Source: Pseudanabaena mucicola str. Chao 1806 (GTDB lineage Bacteria > Cyanobacteriota > Cyanobacteriia > Pseudanabaenales > Pseudanabaenaceae). From it: DNA of 64,000 nucleotides. The translations under genes were made by a program, and so were the position numbers. This document shows positions 49,797 to 59,617 of the stretch, in pieces; within the stretch, counting starts at the first letter, position 1; each line of letters begins with the position of its first letter. The stretch spans positions 3,706,001 through 3,770,000 of the forward strand of contig NZ_CP097329.1 of the NCBI RefSeq assembly GCF_030323025.1, in the 5' to 3' direction. The notes beneath the pieces are model-generated. The model did not search any database. It had not been told where the DNA came from and saw only the letters and a program-made list of their open reading frames with translations.

Positions 49797-50114
49797 TTAA
49801 TTTGACTGATTACGATAGTAACGCATCCCTACGCTCTGGCAATCCATAAGTAGTTTATGCCAAGGCTTCATTGCTGCCATATCTACCCCAATCTGATGTC
49901 CTGTAGCTCGAAACAAAGAGGTCGCGGCACTGACCTCCTTAAGAGCATTTTCAACTTGTGCCAATAGGTTTTGCTGTTCTACCTCTGTCAAGAAAGTGAT
50001 GCGTTCACTAGCAAGCAATTTCTGAGCACGATCAAACCAATATGTAAAGTCTTCTAGTAAAGGTTCTAGAAGCTGTCTAAGCATTTCAGGATCTGGGTTG
50101 GAGGTATTACTCAT
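49797..50114 (-). CDS. DUF2605 family protein
   Basis: 105 residues, all helical, no membrane segment: MLRQLLEPLLEDFTYWFDRA, then FLTEVEQQNLLAQVENALKE and ATGHQIGVDMAAMKPWHKLL. It matches the cyanobacterial DUF2605 family. It is encoded 175 bp upstream of the DUF2973 gene on the same strand, so the two probably form a functional unit. Function unknown. It is divergent from mazG. Confidence 0.82.
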   Translation of the reverse strand: MSNTSNPDPEMLRQLLEPLLEDFTYWFDRAQKLLASERITFLTEVEQQNLLAQVENALKEVSAATSLFRATGHQIGVDMAAMKPWHKLLMDCQSVGMRYYRNQSN

Positions 50115-50236
50115 GTGGGTATATGTCTAGCAGCATTAATAGCGCTATATATATTTTCGTAAAGACATTTATTTTTATAGTAAACAATATAGCATTTTGT
50201 TACTTTTCTTAACATTAAACAATTCTTACAAATCCT

Positions 50237-51046
50237 ATGAATTTTGACTCTTCGGCTAAATTGGTCGCGCTGCAACATTTGATTGATGTGGTGGCAAAGT
50301 TGCGATCGCCTGATGGTGGCTGTCCTTGGGATTTGGAGCAAACTCCTGAAAGCTTGATTCCCTATATCATTGAAGAAGCCTATGAAGTCGTGGATGCGAT
50401 TCAGGGCGGTGACAAAAAGGCGATCACGGAGGAACTAGGAGACTTATTGCTACAGGTGGTCTTGCAGTCGCAAATCGCCAGTGAATCACGAGACTTTAGC
50501 ATTGCCGAAGTTGCCGAAGGGATTGCTCAAAAGCTAATCCGTCGCCATCCCCATGTTTTTGGAGATGTCAAAACCGAAAATATAGAGGAAATTTATCAAA
50601 ACTGGGAAAAAATCAAGGCTGAGGAAAAAGGTGAAGACTTGGCTGCAACCCAAAAGCTGAGTTATAAGCTCAAACGCTATGCGCGATCATTACCACCCTT
50701 AACAGCTGGCATGAAAATTTCTCAGAAAGCGGCGGCGAATGGCTTTGAGTGGGACAATGCTGATGGGGTATGGGCAAAATTTCATGAGGAGTTAGATGAG
50801 TTGCGCCATGCCCTAGAACATGAATCAAAGGCAAATCAACAGGCGGAGTTAGGCGATTTATTATTTACGCTGATCAATGTGGCGCGTTGGTATGACCTTG
50901 ATCCTTCGGAGGCGTTGCAGTCCACAAATCGTAAGTTTATTCAGCGCTTAGAGACGATTGAGGCATTAAGCGATCGCCCCATCGATAGCTTTACTACCGA
51001 GGAGTTGGACAATCTCTGGCAACAAGCCAAGGCAAAGCTCAAATAA
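50237..51046 (+). CDS. mazG: Nucleoside triphosphate pyrophosphohydrolase MazG
   Basis: MazG hydrolyses (d)NTPs to (d)NMPs and pyrophosphate, removing aberrant nucleotides. The 269-residue protein has two all-alpha MazG domains. The first has CPWDLEQTPESLIPYIIEEA, the metal-binding E-E-x-x-E...E-x-x-D pattern (EEAYEVVDAI, EELGDLLLQVVLQ) and RRHPHVFGD. The second (about 160-265) has GFEWDNADGVWAKFHEELDE and AELGDLLFTLINVARW. Length and motifs equal the E. coli type. Its stop codon lies within a terminator hairpin shared with the convergent small gene. Confidence 0.94.
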   Translation: MNFDSSAKLVALQHLIDVVAKLRSPDGGCPWDLEQTPESLIPYIIEEAYEVVDAIQGGDKKAITEELGDLLLQVVLQSQIASESRDFSIAEVAEGIAQKLIRRHPHVFGDVKTENIEEIYQNWEKIKAEEKGEDLAATQKLSYKLKRYARSLPPLTAGMKISQKAAANGFEWDNADGVWAKFHEELDELRHALEHESKANQQAELGDLLFTLINVARWYDLDPSEALQSTNRKFIQRLETIEALSDRPIDSFTTEELDNLWQQAKAKLK

Positions 51047-51079
51047 GAAAAGCCGCGCTTTGCGCGGCTTTTCTTATTT
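51041..51079. terminator. Bidirectional terminator holding the stop codons of mazG and a convergent small gene
   Basis: 18-bp perfect stem AAATAAGAAAAGCCGCGC / GCGCGGCTTTTCTTATTT with loop TTT. The mazG stop (51044-51046) and the stop of the minus-strand gene (51074-51076) both lie inside the stem. Confidence 0.85.
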
Positions 51080-51253
51080 AGCAGTAGGGGCATCTGGTGG
51101 CAAAAATCGCGAATCAGAAATTTCGATCAACTTATCAATGGAGGTTTCTGCTAACAACTTACGGGCTTTGGCTAGATACTCTAAATTTGGGCATTGATCT
51201 CCGAGGATACAGCCATTGGTGCATTCTTCTTGACAGTTGACTTGGCGAGACAT
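51074..51253 (-). CDS. Small cysteine-rich conserved protein (59 aa)
   Basis: MSRQVNCQEECTNGCILGDQ begins the protein, followed by CPNLEYLAKARKLLAETSID and KLIEISDSRFLPPDAPTAK. The four cysteines C7, C11, C15 and C21 (C-x3-C-x3-C-x5-C) suggest metal or Fe-S binding or a disulphide knot; a short amphipathic helix follows. I recall related short proteins in cyanobacteria without a function. ATG 51253 is chosen because the upstream extension to 51316 is Ser/Phe-rich and unlike the rest. Convergent with mazG. Confidence 0.7.
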   Translation of the reverse strand: MSRQVNCQEECTNGCILGDQCPNLEYLAKARKLLAETSIDKLIEISDSRFLPPDAPTAK

Positions 51254-51303
51254 GAGGTTAAAGGACTGAGTAAACTTAAACTTAAGGCTACTACACGAGC
51301 AAT

Positions 51304-51331
51304 AAAAAAAGAGCACTGAGTGCTTTTTTTT
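51304..51331 (-). terminator. Terminator of the tRNA-Leu gene
   Basis: AGCACT-G-AGTGCT stem flanked by an A run and a T run; read on the minus strand it has eight T after the stem, about 25 bp past the tRNA 3' end. Confidence 0.7.
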
Positions 51332-51352
51332 TATTTTTTATTATTTTTATTA

Positions 51353-51433
51353 TGCGGTCAGAGAGACTCGAACTCTCACAGCTTTCGCCACCACCACCTC
51401 AAGATGGCGTGTCTACCATTCCACCATGACCGC
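51353..51433 (-). tRNA. trnL-GAG: tRNA-Leu (anticodon GAG)
   Basis: Read on the minus strand, the acceptor arm GCGGTCA pairs perfectly with TGACCGC, followed by discriminator A. The anticodon arm is CCATC-TTGAGGT-GGTGG with anticodon GAG. The variable arm is long (TGGCGAAAGCTGT) as in leucine tRNAs. The T arm is GAGAG-TTCGAGT-CTCTC. CCA is not encoded. It decodes CUC/CUU. Confidence 0.93.
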
Positions 51434-51587
51434 AACTGCAATTTAGCTTTTCAGTTAAGTGCTTTACTATATTACAGCAATGGCACAAATATGCAATATT
51501 TTTGATTAATCCAGATTATTTAGGCTAACCAGTACTATAGGTACATTAACCACAAATGTTTCATAGGCAAATCCAGAAACTAATCTC

Positions 51588-52508
51588 ATGACTGAATCAT
51601 CTTTGGAATCAGCAAAAAATCAGCAAACTCAATCCGAATCGCCAAAGAAGTGGTTGCGTCCCGCCGCAATCACAGGCATTGTGATCGCTAGTTTTTATGG
51701 TTCAGTTTGTGCAGGACTATGGTTTGGACAAACAAGGTTAGTATTTTCTCCCGAAAAAGAACTGACGACCACACCAGCTAAGTTTAATGCAAAATATGAG
51801 GATGTCTTAATTCCCGTTAAAAAGGCAGATGGCTCAAGTGAAAATATTCATGGCTGGTGGCTACCCAATGCCAAACATTTTCAGAGTAGTAATCTTGGCG
51901 ATCATAAAGTGATCTTGTATCTGCATGGTAAGGGTAAAAATATTAGTGCTAATGCCAAGCATGCCAATCGCCTCATGCGAATGGGATTTTCGGTCTTAGT
52001 AATTGATTACCGTGGCTATGGCAGAAGTGAGGGTGATTTCCCTTCTGAGTCATCAGTTTATGCCGATGCCCAAACAGCATGGGACTACCTCATCGAAAAG
52101 GGTTACAAAGCAAATCAAATCATGATTTATGGGCATTCCCTAGGTGGGGCGATCGCGATCGATTTGGCACTGAAGTATCCCAACGCTCTAGGGATTATTG
52201 TCGATGCTTCGTTTACTTCAATGAGCGACATGGCGCAGCTTGACCTTAAATATCGCATTTTTCCTATTGATTTGTTGATTCATCAGCGTTTTGATTCGAT
52301 CTCTAAGGTGCGATCGCTTGCTGTACCTGTCCTCTATATTCACGGTACTGCTGATGAGTTGGTTCCCCCGATGATGAGTTGGCGCTTATACGACGCAACA
52401 CCAACTAGAAAACAAATTGTTTTTATTCCCAATGGTGGACATAACAATAATGCAGCCACTAATGAGCCGTTATATTTGAATTCTATTAGCAGTTTCTTTA
52501 ACTTGTAG
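51588..52508 (+). CDS. Alpha/beta hydrolase (membrane-anchored)
   Basis: 306 residues. An N-terminal membrane helix (about 25-47: AAITGIVIASFYGSVCAGLW) precedes a hydrolase domain with VILYLHGKGKNISANAKHAN, VIDYRGYGRSEGDFP, and the nucleophile elbow MIYGHSLGGA (S184). IHGTADELVPP supplies the Asp and PNGGHNN the His of the triad. It resembles the ABHD13/BEM46-type serine hydrolases of cyanobacteria. Substrate unknown (lipid, ester or peptide). It stands alone; an old transposase fragment begins 15 bp past the stop. Confidence 0.88.
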   Translation: MTESSLESAKNQQTQSESPKKWLRPAAITGIVIASFYGSVCAGLWFGQTRLVFSPEKELTTTPAKFNAKYEDVLIPVKKADGSSENIHGWWLPNAKHFQSSNLGDHKVILYLHGKGKNISANAKHANRLMRMGFSVLVIDYRGYGRSEGDFPSESSVYADAQTAWDYLIEKGYKANQIMIYGHSLGGAIAIDLALKYPNALGIIVDASFTSMSDMAQLDLKYRIFPIDLLIHQRFDSISKVRSLAVPVLYIHGTADELVPPMMSWRLYDATPTRKQIVFIPNGGHNNNAATNEPLYLNSISSFFNL

Positions 52509-52522
52509 TAGAAATTACTTAA

Positions 52523-52890
52523 CTAAATTAACTGATGTGACGTGGAAGGAAGAGCCAGTTTTTGAAGAAGAGAGAAACTAGCCCTAATGACTTTGAAGTA
52601 GAGTTTAGACTTGAGAACAAAGTGATTAAGTTTAGTTTTAAGGTGGAGACGTTCCAACTTAACAAAAGCAAAAAAGCAAGCAAAGATGTGATTTTTCTGA
52701 GTATGAGGAATCCCAGTGGGAGACTTAGCAAGAGCGAGATTAGATTTCAAAAACTTGTGAAACTCTTCAACTTTCCATCGTTTTTCTATCGTTTTTCCAT
52801 CGTTTTTGATAGATTGTGTTGATATCAGGTGCGTTTAGGTCTAGATTACTGCAATCTAAATACAAGATGCCAGTCGATTGATTTTGGTTT
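52523..52890 (-). pseudogene. C-terminal fragment of an IS701/IS4-type transposase, frameshifted
   Basis: Minus-strand reading: LDAPDINTIYQKRW-like sequence (QNQSTGILYLDCSNLDLNAP, then DINTIYQKRW), then after a frameshift VEEFHKFLKSNLALAKSPTG, HTQKNHIFACFFAFVKLERL and KTKLNHFVLKSKLYFK. The IYQKRW-VEEFHK-LKSN...QKNH...LNHF-LK series is the C-terminal DDE region of this family. The frameshift coincides with three 11-base tandem units (CATCGTTTTTC-like, 52786-52818), where 22 extra bases shift the frame. The right end of the IS (CTGATGTGACGTGG, 52532-52545) follows. Confidence 0.75.
52786..52818. repeat. Three 11-base tandem units inside the dead transposase
   Basis: CATCGTTTTTC, TATCGTTTTTC, CATCGTTTTTG in a row. 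Expansion by two units (22 bases) accounts for the frameshift in the surrounding transposase frame. Confidence 0.75.
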
Positions 52891-52898
52891 ATAAAAAT

Positions 52899-52989
52899 AG
52901 GACTTACGCATTGGGTCGATGTGGTGCGGGCTTTGCCCGCACCACATCGACCCAAAACCTAATAAATTCATTCGGTTTGCGTAAGTCCT
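52899..52989 (+). repeat. Family C element, 91 bp, TA-flanked (GGACTTACGC ends)
   Basis: TA-GGACTTACGCATTGGG ... GTTTGCGTAAGTCC-TA with centre GATGTGGTGCGGGC-TTT-GCCCGCACCACATC. Same length as 55098 and 63289. It lies within the broken transposase. Confidence 0.9.
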
Positions 52990-53045
52990 AACTTTATCAA
53001 AACTACTGATTAGGTAATCTGAGTATAGGTCTAAGAATTTTCTGT
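52990..53045 (-). pseudogene. N-terminal scrap of an IS701-type transposase (second copy)
   Basis: The minus strand reads KFLDLYSDYLISSFDKV, matching the N-terminal NMLDLYSDYLISSF of the neighbouring copy (53114-53228). An IS-like end CTGATGTTACGTAG (53116-53103 on the minus strand) lies just before it. It probably belongs to the same element as the C-terminal fragment at 52523, with the middle lost and a family C element in its place. Confidence 0.6.
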
Positions 53046-53111
53046 CTATGCCTGTTTACCCATTTCTGACCCTATCTTTACTTTACTCCTTTTGCCTTCT
53101 ACGTAACATCA

Positions 53112-53228
53112 GTTACTTCGTCATGATTTATGTTCCCTTGCAATAATCGTGCTAGTCCTGTAGCTGTAGTTGCCCCCGAAAGAACTGATTAGGTAGTCGC
53201 TATAAAGGTCTAACATATTCTTTTTCAT
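53112..53228 (-). pseudogene. N-terminal scrap of an IS701-type transposase (first copy), frameshifted
   Basis: Minus strand: MKKNMLDLYSDYLISSFG, then after loss of frame at a GGGGG run, ATTATGLARLLQGNINHDEV. The frame is then cut by an IS-like end (CTGATGTTACGTAG). It is an older copy into which a second element inserted. Confidence 0.6.
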
Positions 53229-53350
53229 ATCTTTATCCTTTTTGCCTCTCTTACTTGCTTTTTGACGAAGCAACTATTCTCTAATCTCTATCCAGTATAC
53301 TTTCTTAGCCTATCTTATCTTATTCAAATCTCTCTCTTTTCTATCTGCGT

Positions 53351-53452
53351 AAGTAGCTAGACATAAGTAAACTAAAAACCGAGAAGTTTGTTCCGCCCGC
53401 TACGCGGGCGGAACAAACTCTCGGTTTGGGTTTTAATTAAGTTGAGCTACTT
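53351..53452 (+). repeat. Full 102-bp family A element
   Basis: AAGTAGCTAGACATAAGTAA ... AATTAAGTTGAGCTACTT with the palindrome GTTCCGCCCGC-TACG-CGGGCGGAAC. Confidence 0.88.
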
Positions 53453-53591
53453 AACATGAGATCTTAAAACTTTTAAATAATTCAGATTAAATTAAAGAAC
53501 CTTATGGCAGAAGTAGCAGATGAACTTCGGCTTCGCTCAGCAATCGGTGTAAGGTTGCTGAGCGAAGTCGAAACTGTAGTTTTTATTTAAC

Positions 53592-54533
53592 TTATCTACT
53601 TAACTCTTTAGCAGCAATCCCTAACTGATTAAACATTTCTGCATCATCTTGCCAATCTGGATTAGCAGTAGTCAACAACTTCTCACTAGAAAAGATTGAA
53701 TTTGCCCCTGCAAGGAAACATAGAGCTTGGTCAGAAACACTAAGGCGATCGCGTCCTGCGGAGAGTCGCACAATTGCCTTAGGCATCAGAATTCTTGCCG
53801 TTGCCACCATTCGCACTAACACTAAAGGGTCGATGGGTGCGAGATCACCAAAGGGAGTTCCCTTGACAGGGGAAAGGGCATTAATAGGAACTGATTCAGG
53901 TTGTGGGGTGAGATTTGCCAAGGTGTGCAAAAGCTCAATGCGATCGCTGTCAGTTTCGCCCATGCCGACGATGCCCCCACAACACACTTGAATCCCTGCG
54001 GCAGAAACATGCTGAATGGTTTCGAGGCGATCGCGATAGGTGCGGGTCGTAATAATTTCGGGATAGAAGCTTTCGGATGTATCCAGATTATGATTGTAAG
54101 CAGTTAAACCCGCTTGGGCTAAGCGTTGAGCTTGATCAGGACGTAACATACCCATAGTGACACAAGCTTCCATTCCCATACCAGCTACCGCCTCTACCAT
54201 CTGCAACACTCGATCAAACTCCTCCCCATCGGGAGCATTACGCCATGCTGCTCCCATACAAAAACGAGTTGCACCATGCTGTTTCGCTTCTTGAGCTTGG
54301 GTGATAACTTTCTCTAGTGGTAACAAAGGATAATTCTCTACACCCGTAGGATAACGCGCACTCTGAGGGCAATACTTGCAATCTTCAGGACAACGTCCCG
54401 ATTTAATATTGGACAAGGTACACATTTGCACAGTATCAATTTGATGATGCTGGCGATGTACAGATTGCGCCTCAAATATCAGAGACAACAAGGGTTGATG
54501 GTAAATTTTGGTAACGGATTCGAGTGAAATCAA
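53592..54533 (-). CDS. bioB: Biotin synthase
   Basis: BioB is a radical SAM enzyme that inserts sulfur into dethiobiotin. The 313-residue protein has the SAM-cluster motif C48-x3-C52-x2-C55 (GRCPEDCKYCPQSARY). Also visible are FCMGAAWRNAP, the AYNHNLDTSESFYPEIITTR segment and CCGGIVGMGE, with the second-cluster ligands present. LPINALSP-like PINALSPVKGTP and LSAGRDRLSVSDQALCFLAG follow. Normal length and all motifs. It is alone on its strand, surrounded by repeats; no other biotin gene is near. Confidence 0.95.
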   Translation of the reverse strand: MISLESVTKIYHQPLLSLIFEAQSVHRQHHQIDTVQMCTLSNIKSGRCPEDCKYCPQSARYPTGVENYPLLPLEKVITQAQEAKQHGATRFCMGAAWRNAPDGEEFDRVLQMVEAVAGMGMEACVTMGMLRPDQAQRLAQAGLTAYNHNLDTSESFYPEIITTRTYRDRLETIQHVSAAGIQVCCGGIVGMGETDSDRIELLHTLANLTPQPESVPINALSPVKGTPFGDLAPIDPLVLVRMVATARILMPKAIVRLSAGRDRLSVSDQALCFLAGANSIFSSEKLLTTANPDWQDDAEMFNQLGIAAKELSR

Positions 54534-54784
54534 GAGAGTGTATATGCTTACAACATAGAGATAGAGATTGCCATTGTACTGTGAAGGAATACCGCTTGAA
54601 AGAGCAATCGCAATACTTCTTTAAATTTAGCCCCAGAAATATCAGCGCTAGAACTAAGTAACGCATCGAATGAATGTGGCGCAGGCAAAGCCTGCGCCAC
54701 ATTCATTCAAAACCCAGTAAATTTGTTAGCATTGCCTAAATCTAAAAAAATGTATTTTTTAGCATACCCTAGACCATTAAGACT

Positions 54785-54900
54785 TAGGGACTTGACGAGA
54801 AAAAAGGTACCACCGAGTTTGTATGGCTTCGACTTCGCTCTGCCAAATTTGGCAGAGCGAAGTCGAAGCCGTAGATACTTTAATTAATCGCAAGTCCCTA
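54785..54900 (+). repeat. Family D element, TA-flanked (GGGACTTG ends)
   Basis: TA-GGGACTTGACGAGAAAAA ... AATTAATCGCAAGTCCC-TA, about 116 bp. Its centre is the hairpin GGCTTCGACTTCGCTCTGCC / GGCAGAGCGAAGTCGAAGCC. Second copy at 63038-63154. Confidence 0.85.
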
Positions 54901-55097
54901 AAGCACTTTTACGATTTTTATGTCTGAATAGTCATGAGGATTGCTATATTAGATACAGCAGTCCTAAATCAGTTATTGACATCATTGGCTTCAGCTTTGC
55001 TCAAATCCCATAAACTGATGGCTGTAAGAAACTGAAGCTATCCACATCCCATCTATAAATTGCTGATATATATAGAAATAGATGAGTTAAGTAAATT

Positions 55098-55188
55098 AGG
55101 ACTTACGTATTGGGTAGATGTGGTGCGGGCTTCGCCCGCACCACATCTACCTCAAGCCTAATAAATTCGTTCAGTTTGCGTAAGTCCT
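55098..55188 (+). repeat. Family C element, 91 bp, TA-flanked
   Basis: TA-GGACTTACGTATTGGGTA ... GTTTGCGTAAGTCC-TA with the GGTGCGGGC-TTC-GCCCGCACC centre. Confidence 0.9.
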
Positions 55189-55387
55189 ATAAATATTAAG
55201 TATATGGCTTATGCAATGCTAAAGAGTTTACTGGATTTTGAATGAATGTGGCTAAGGCTTTGACCGCATCATATTTACTCAATGCGTAAGTCCTAAATAT
55301 AAAGATCATAAAATTTAATAGACTGGAATTAGTTAAGAGCATTTTTCTTGGGAACCCCTTGTCCAAACAATTTAAATTGAAACTCAA

Positions 55388-58300
55388 ATGATTCCTGCAC
55401 AAAAGCCACTTAATGAACTGGAGAGAATCGCTGCTCTACATCAATGTAATATTTTGGATACTGAGGCTGAGCAAAACTTTGACGATATTACGCAATTAGC
55501 AGCTCACATTTGCCAAACACCTATTGCACTGGTCAGCTTGATTGATAGCGATCGCCAATGGTTTAAATCCAAGGTTGGCATAACGACCACCGAAACACCC
55601 AGACAGTTAGCTTTTTGTGCCCATGCAATTCTCCAAGATGGAGTCTTTATTGTTTCAGATACCCTACAGGATGAACGCTTTGCGGATAGCCCTTTAGTTA
55701 CTTGTCCACCCAATATTCGTTTTTATGCTGGTGTTCCCATTAAAACATCTGAAGGTTATCCCCTAGGAACTTTATGTGTAATTGACAACAAACCTAGAGA
55801 ATTAAGAACAGAGCAAATTGCAGCACTCAAAGCTCTCAGTAACCAAATTAGCTATCTCATCGAAACTCGACGTAGCTTCAAGGAAGTTAATAACACGTTA
55901 ATATCATCGATTAAAGCACACTATCCTAAAGGCAAGTTTATTAAAAAAATTGCTTTTGGTTTAGCGATCGCTGCATCAATGATCATAGGTATGGGAATCA
56001 TTTCCTATGTTAGTTTTAGCAAATTACAAGAAACAAGCAATGCTTTTTTACAGCAACAAGAATCATTGGAGACAATTAATCGACCTCTCGATCATCTGCG
56101 TGAATTGAGAGTTGCATTAATGCATTATTTAATCTCAGACAATCAAGATAGTTTAGTAAAGTATCAGAAATTAACTCTTCAGTTAGAGCAAGATTTAAAA
56201 TCACTACGAGAGTTATCTTTTATTAAAGAAAATATACATAAATCATATAGCTCACCAAATATTGAACGACAGAAAAGAATAATTAGTTTACTAACAAAAT
56301 ATATTCAAAGAGAATTAGTTAGTTCTGAAGAAGTTATACTTTTGCATCAAACTGCTAGCATTAAGGTAACGCAAAAGCAAATATTTGACAAAATCAATCA
56401 AAAAGATTTATATCTTGCTGATATTCAGTTGGATAACTTAATTAATCTTGAGAAGATTAATCTGGAAAATTGGTTACAGAAACAGCAGAATTCGAGTATT
56501 AGTGCTACAAGTATTTCATTGATTGCACTACTATCTACTCTAATTATACTAGGTATTCTATTTTACTCAGTTTATTATGAAATTATTGCCCGTCGTCGCT
56601 TAGAAGTTGATCTTGCGAAAGAAAGAGATTTTACAATTGCTGTACTTGATACCGTAGGAGCATTAGTAATTGTTTTAGACCCTGATGGCAAAATTATTCG
56701 CTTTAACCGTGAATTTGAGCGAGTTACAGGATATCACTACGAAGAAGTCCGCAATCAAAGCTTCTACAAGATTTTCCTGTTGCCTGAAGATATAGAATTA
56801 GTGCGTAACACAATTACTCAATCTACTTATAAAAATTCTGCTAGTACCTATGAACAATATTGGAAATCCAAATCTGGAGAACCGAGATTAATTTCATGGT
56901 CAACAACAATTTTACTAAGCCCAGATCATAAAACTGATTTTATTATCGGCACAGGTTTAGATATCACTGAGCGCAAACAGGTTGAAGAAGAAGTTAGAAT
57001 GCAAAATTGGCGATCACTAATCTTATCACAAATTACCTTACGCATTCGTAAATCATTAGATATTAATGAAATATTAAATACAACAGTCTATGAAGTCAGG
57101 AAATTTCTAAAAGCTGATCGCGTAGTTTCCTATCAGTTTAATGGTGCTTGGGAAGGAAAAGTTATCGCCGAATCCGTGGAATCACCTTGGATCTCATCTA
57201 TGAGTATGGATATTCAAGATCAATGTTTTCGTGAGGGACTATGGCAAAAATATCGAGATGGGAACAAGGTGATCAATGATGATATTCCTAACTCAAATAT
57301 GCCTGATTGCTATAAGGAATTGATGTCACAATTTCAAGTAAAGGCAAACTTAGTAGTTCCCATTCTAGAAAGTGATCAACTCTGGGGACTATTAATCGTG
57401 CATCAATGCAGTAATACCCGTCATTGGCGGAATTTTGAAGTCGTATTTTTAAAGGAACTAGCCGATCAAGTTGGTGTTGCTATCTATCAAGCATCTCTCT
57501 TGGAACAAGAAACTAAACGCCGTGAACAACTTTTTCAACAAAATATTGATTTACAAGTTGCTCGCAATGAGTCTGAAACTGCTACAAAGATGAAAAGTGC
57601 CTTTTTAGCCACCATGAGTCATGAAATCCGTACTCCGATGAATGCAGTTTTAGGAATGACCAGTTTACTTGCAGATACTGATCTTTCTCCTTTACAAAAA
57701 GATTTTGTAGATACGATTAGAGTCAGTGGTGAAAATTTATTAGGTTTGATCAATGAAATCCTTGACTTCTCTAAACTTGAAGCTAATGAAATGGAATTAG
57801 AGAAAATTAATTTTGACCTGAATACTTGCGTTGAGGAAGTTACAGATCTCTTAGCTACATTAGCTCAAGCGAAGGGCTTAGGACTTGCGGCTCTGATTCA
57901 TCAAAATGTACCTCATTATCTATGTGGCGATGTTACAAGACTAAGACAGGTATTAATGAATTTAGTAAGTAATGCAATTAAATTCACAACTAAAGGGGAA
58001 GTGATTATTAAAGTTTCCCTAATCGATGAGACGGATATAGATGCCAAAATTGAGTTTCGAGTTATTGATTCAGGTATTGGCATCAGCACTTCAGCCCAAA
58101 AGAAACTCTTTCAGCCATTCACTCAGGTTGATGCTTCGACAACACGCAAATATGGAGGTACAGGCTTAGGATTAGCAATTTGTAAGCAAATTGTGGATTT
58201 GATGGATGGTGAGATTGGGATTGATAGTGAAGAAGGTAAAGGTTCTCAATTTTGGTTTGTAGTTACATTTACCAAACAAACCTCTAGTGAAATTGTGGAA

Positions 58301-59617
58301 CTAAAAACTCGCCGTGAAACCAATCTCAAGGATATTCGGGTGCTAGTAGTCGATGATAATGAAACCAACTGCAAAATCTTGACCTATCAACTTACATCTT
58401 GGCAGATGCGGGTTGATGCAGTCCAAAATGCAGTAGATGCTATCCCCGTCCTACATGCGGCAATTGCTGAAGGTGATCGCTATCATCTAGCTATTCTTGA
58501 TATGCGAATGCCTGAAATTGATGGCGAAATGTTAGGATCACAAATTAAAGCTGATCCCATTCTCAATTACCTCAAGTTGATCATGCTGACATCAATCAAT
58601 CAGAAAGTTGGCTTAAATTACATCAAAGGAATTGGATTTTCTGACTATTTGGTTAAACCTGTCAAACAATCTCGCTTACTTGATGCTTTAACCAAAGTAG
58701 TTGCAGCATCCCAGAATAATTTAGTCTGCGATCCCATCATTAGTTCAACCACAGATCTATATCCTAATAATGACCATCAAGCAATCAAGATGTCTAAGTT
58801 AAGGATTCTCATTGCTGAAGATAGTCAGATCAATCAAAAGGTTGCCTTGCATCAATTACATAGTATTGGATATGAAGCGGATGTCGTGGGAAATGGGAAA
58901 GAAGTTCTAGATTTATTAGAGCAGATTCACTACGATATTATTCTAATGGATTGCCAAATGCCAGAGCTAGATGGATATGAGACAACAATTGCTATTCGTA
59001 ATCTCAATTCAGATAAATCTATGACTGTGATTATTGCTATGACTGCCAATGCGATGAAAGAGGATCGAGAACGTTGCTTTGCCTGTGGGATGGACGACTA
59101 TCTCAGCAAACCGATCCGCAAAGACGATCTTGCCCAAAAACTTGTAGAGTGGGAGATTAAGATTTTTGGTCAGAATGTCATCATCCCTTCACCCGAAAAT
59201 ACTATCCTAGCTCATCGCGATAACAATAGTATAGAGAGCGATTACATGCTTGCTAGCGTAGAAATTCCAGAGACTTTACCTGTATCTTTGCCGTTAATCG
59301 ACTGGACATGCATTGATAGTATCTCTGAAGGTAGTGAAGAATTTAAGATAGAAATACTCGAAACTTTTTGCGAATCAATATCTGAGAAATTAATAAAACT
59401 GGAAAATGCGATCGCTGATAGTGATTTTCAAGAACTAGAAAAAATTGCTCATTTCATTAAAGGTTCCTCCAGTAACATAGGTATCTCCTCAATTGCGGAA
59501 ATCGCTTATAAGCTAGAACAAATTGGACGTAAGCAGCAATTGGATGAAGCGATCAATTTATTTAATAGAATGCAAGATCTATTTTCTCAAATTCAAAAAA
59601 TTTCTTTAAATTACTGA
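55388..59617 (+). CDS. Hybrid sensor histidine kinase (GAF-TM-TM-PAS-GAF-HisKA-HATPase-REC-REC-HPt)
   Basis: 1409-residue phosphorelay protein. The N-terminal GAF domain (20-165) is of the short ...[20 protein letters not shown] type. Two membrane helices (about 188-210 and 375-398) enclose a helical extracytoplasmic segment. Then follow PAS (412-530), GAF (556-710), HisKA with H745 ([11 protein letters not shown]), HATPase (845-960; [22 protein letters not shown]), receiver 1 (D1038 in LAILDMRMP), receiver 2 (D1188 in IILMDCQMP) and HPt with H1355 ([12 protein letters not shown]). All phospho-sites are intact, so an internal His-Asp-His relay is possible. No response regulator follows. The stop codon TGA is formed by the left end of a repeat element (59614). 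Confidence 0.93.
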   Translation: MIPAQKPLNELERIAALHQCNILDTEAEQNFDDITQLAAHICQTPIALVSLIDSDRQWFKSKVGITTTETPRQLAFCAHAILQDGVFIVSDTLQDERFADSPLVTCPPNIRFYAGVPIKTSEGYPLGTLCVIDNKPRELRTEQIAALKALSNQISYLIETRRSFKEVNNTLISSIKAHYPKGKFIKKIAFGLAIAASMIIGMGIISYVSFSKLQETSNAFLQQQESLETINRPLDHLRELRVALMHYLISDNQDSLVKYQKLTLQLEQDLKSLRELSFIKENIHKSYSSPNIERQKRIISLLTKYIQRELVSSEEVILLHQTASIKVTQKQIFDKINQKDLYLADIQLDNLINLEKINLENWLQKQQNSSISATSISLIALLSTLIILGILFYSVYYEIIARRRLEVDLAKERDFTIAVLDTVGALVIVLDPDGKIIRFNREFERVTGYHYEEVRNQSFYKIFLLPEDIELVRNTITQSTYKNSASTYEQYWKSKSGEPRLISWSTTILLSPDHKTDFIIGTGLDITERKQVEEEVRMQNWRSLILSQITLRIRKSLDINEILNTTVYEVRKFLKADRVVSYQFNGAWEGKVIAESVESPWISSMSMDIQDQCFREGLWQKYRDGNKVINDDIPNSNMPDCYKELMSQFQVKANLVVPILESDQLWGLLIVHQCSNTRHWRNFEVVFLKELADQVGVAIYQASLLEQETKRREQLFQQNIDLQVARNESETATKMKSAFLATMSHEIRTPMNAVLGMTSLLADTDLSPLQKDFVDTIRVSGENLLGLINEILDFSKLEANEMELEKINFDLNTCVEEVTDLLATLAQAKGLGLAALIHQNVPHYLCGDVTRLRQVLMNLVSNAIKFTTKGEVIIKVSLIDETDIDAKIEFRVIDSGIGISTSAQKKLFQPFTQVDASTTRKYGGTGLGLAICKQIVDLMDGEIGIDSEEGKGSQFWFVVTFTKQTSSEIVELKTRRETNLKDIRVLVVDDNETNCKILTYQLTSWQMRVDAVQNAVDAIPVLHAAIAEGDRYHLAILDMRMPEIDGEMLGSQIKADPILNYLKLIMLTSINQKVGLNYIKGIGFSDYLVKPVKQSRLLDALTKVVAASQNNLVCDPIISSTTDLYPNNDHQAIKMSKLRILIAEDSQINQKVALHQLHSIGYEADVVGNGKEVLDLLEQIHYDIILMDCQMPELDGYETTIAIRNLNSDKSMTVIIAMTANAMKEDRERCFACGMDDYLSKPIRKDDLAQKLVEWEIKIFGQNVIIPSPENTILAHRDNNSIESDYMLASVEIPETLPVSLPLIDWTCIDSISEGSEEFKIEILETFCESISEKLIKLENAIADSDFQELEKIAHFIKGSSSNIGISSIAEIAYKLEQIGRKQQLDEAINLFNRMQDLFSQIQKISLNY

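Larger units (their letters stand above)
53046..53591. other. Gene-free region with transposon remains and repeats before bioB
   Basis: Apart from the transposase scraps, it holds a full family A element (53351-53452) and an uninterrupted GCTTCGCTCAGCAA/TTGCTGAGCGAAG hairpin with GTAGTTTTTATTT tail (53522-53590), 1 bp before the bioB stop. There is no intact gene. Confidence 0.7.
54534..55387. other. 854-bp gene-free region between bioB and the hybrid kinase
   Basis: It contains a diverged family C relative (54648-54728, hairpin GTGGCGCAGGC/GCCTGCGCCAC), a full family D element (54785-54900), a full family C element (55098-55188) and a lone family C end (about 55235-55294, ending TGCGTAAGTCC). 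The last 90 bp probably hold the kinase promoter. Confidence 0.7.
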
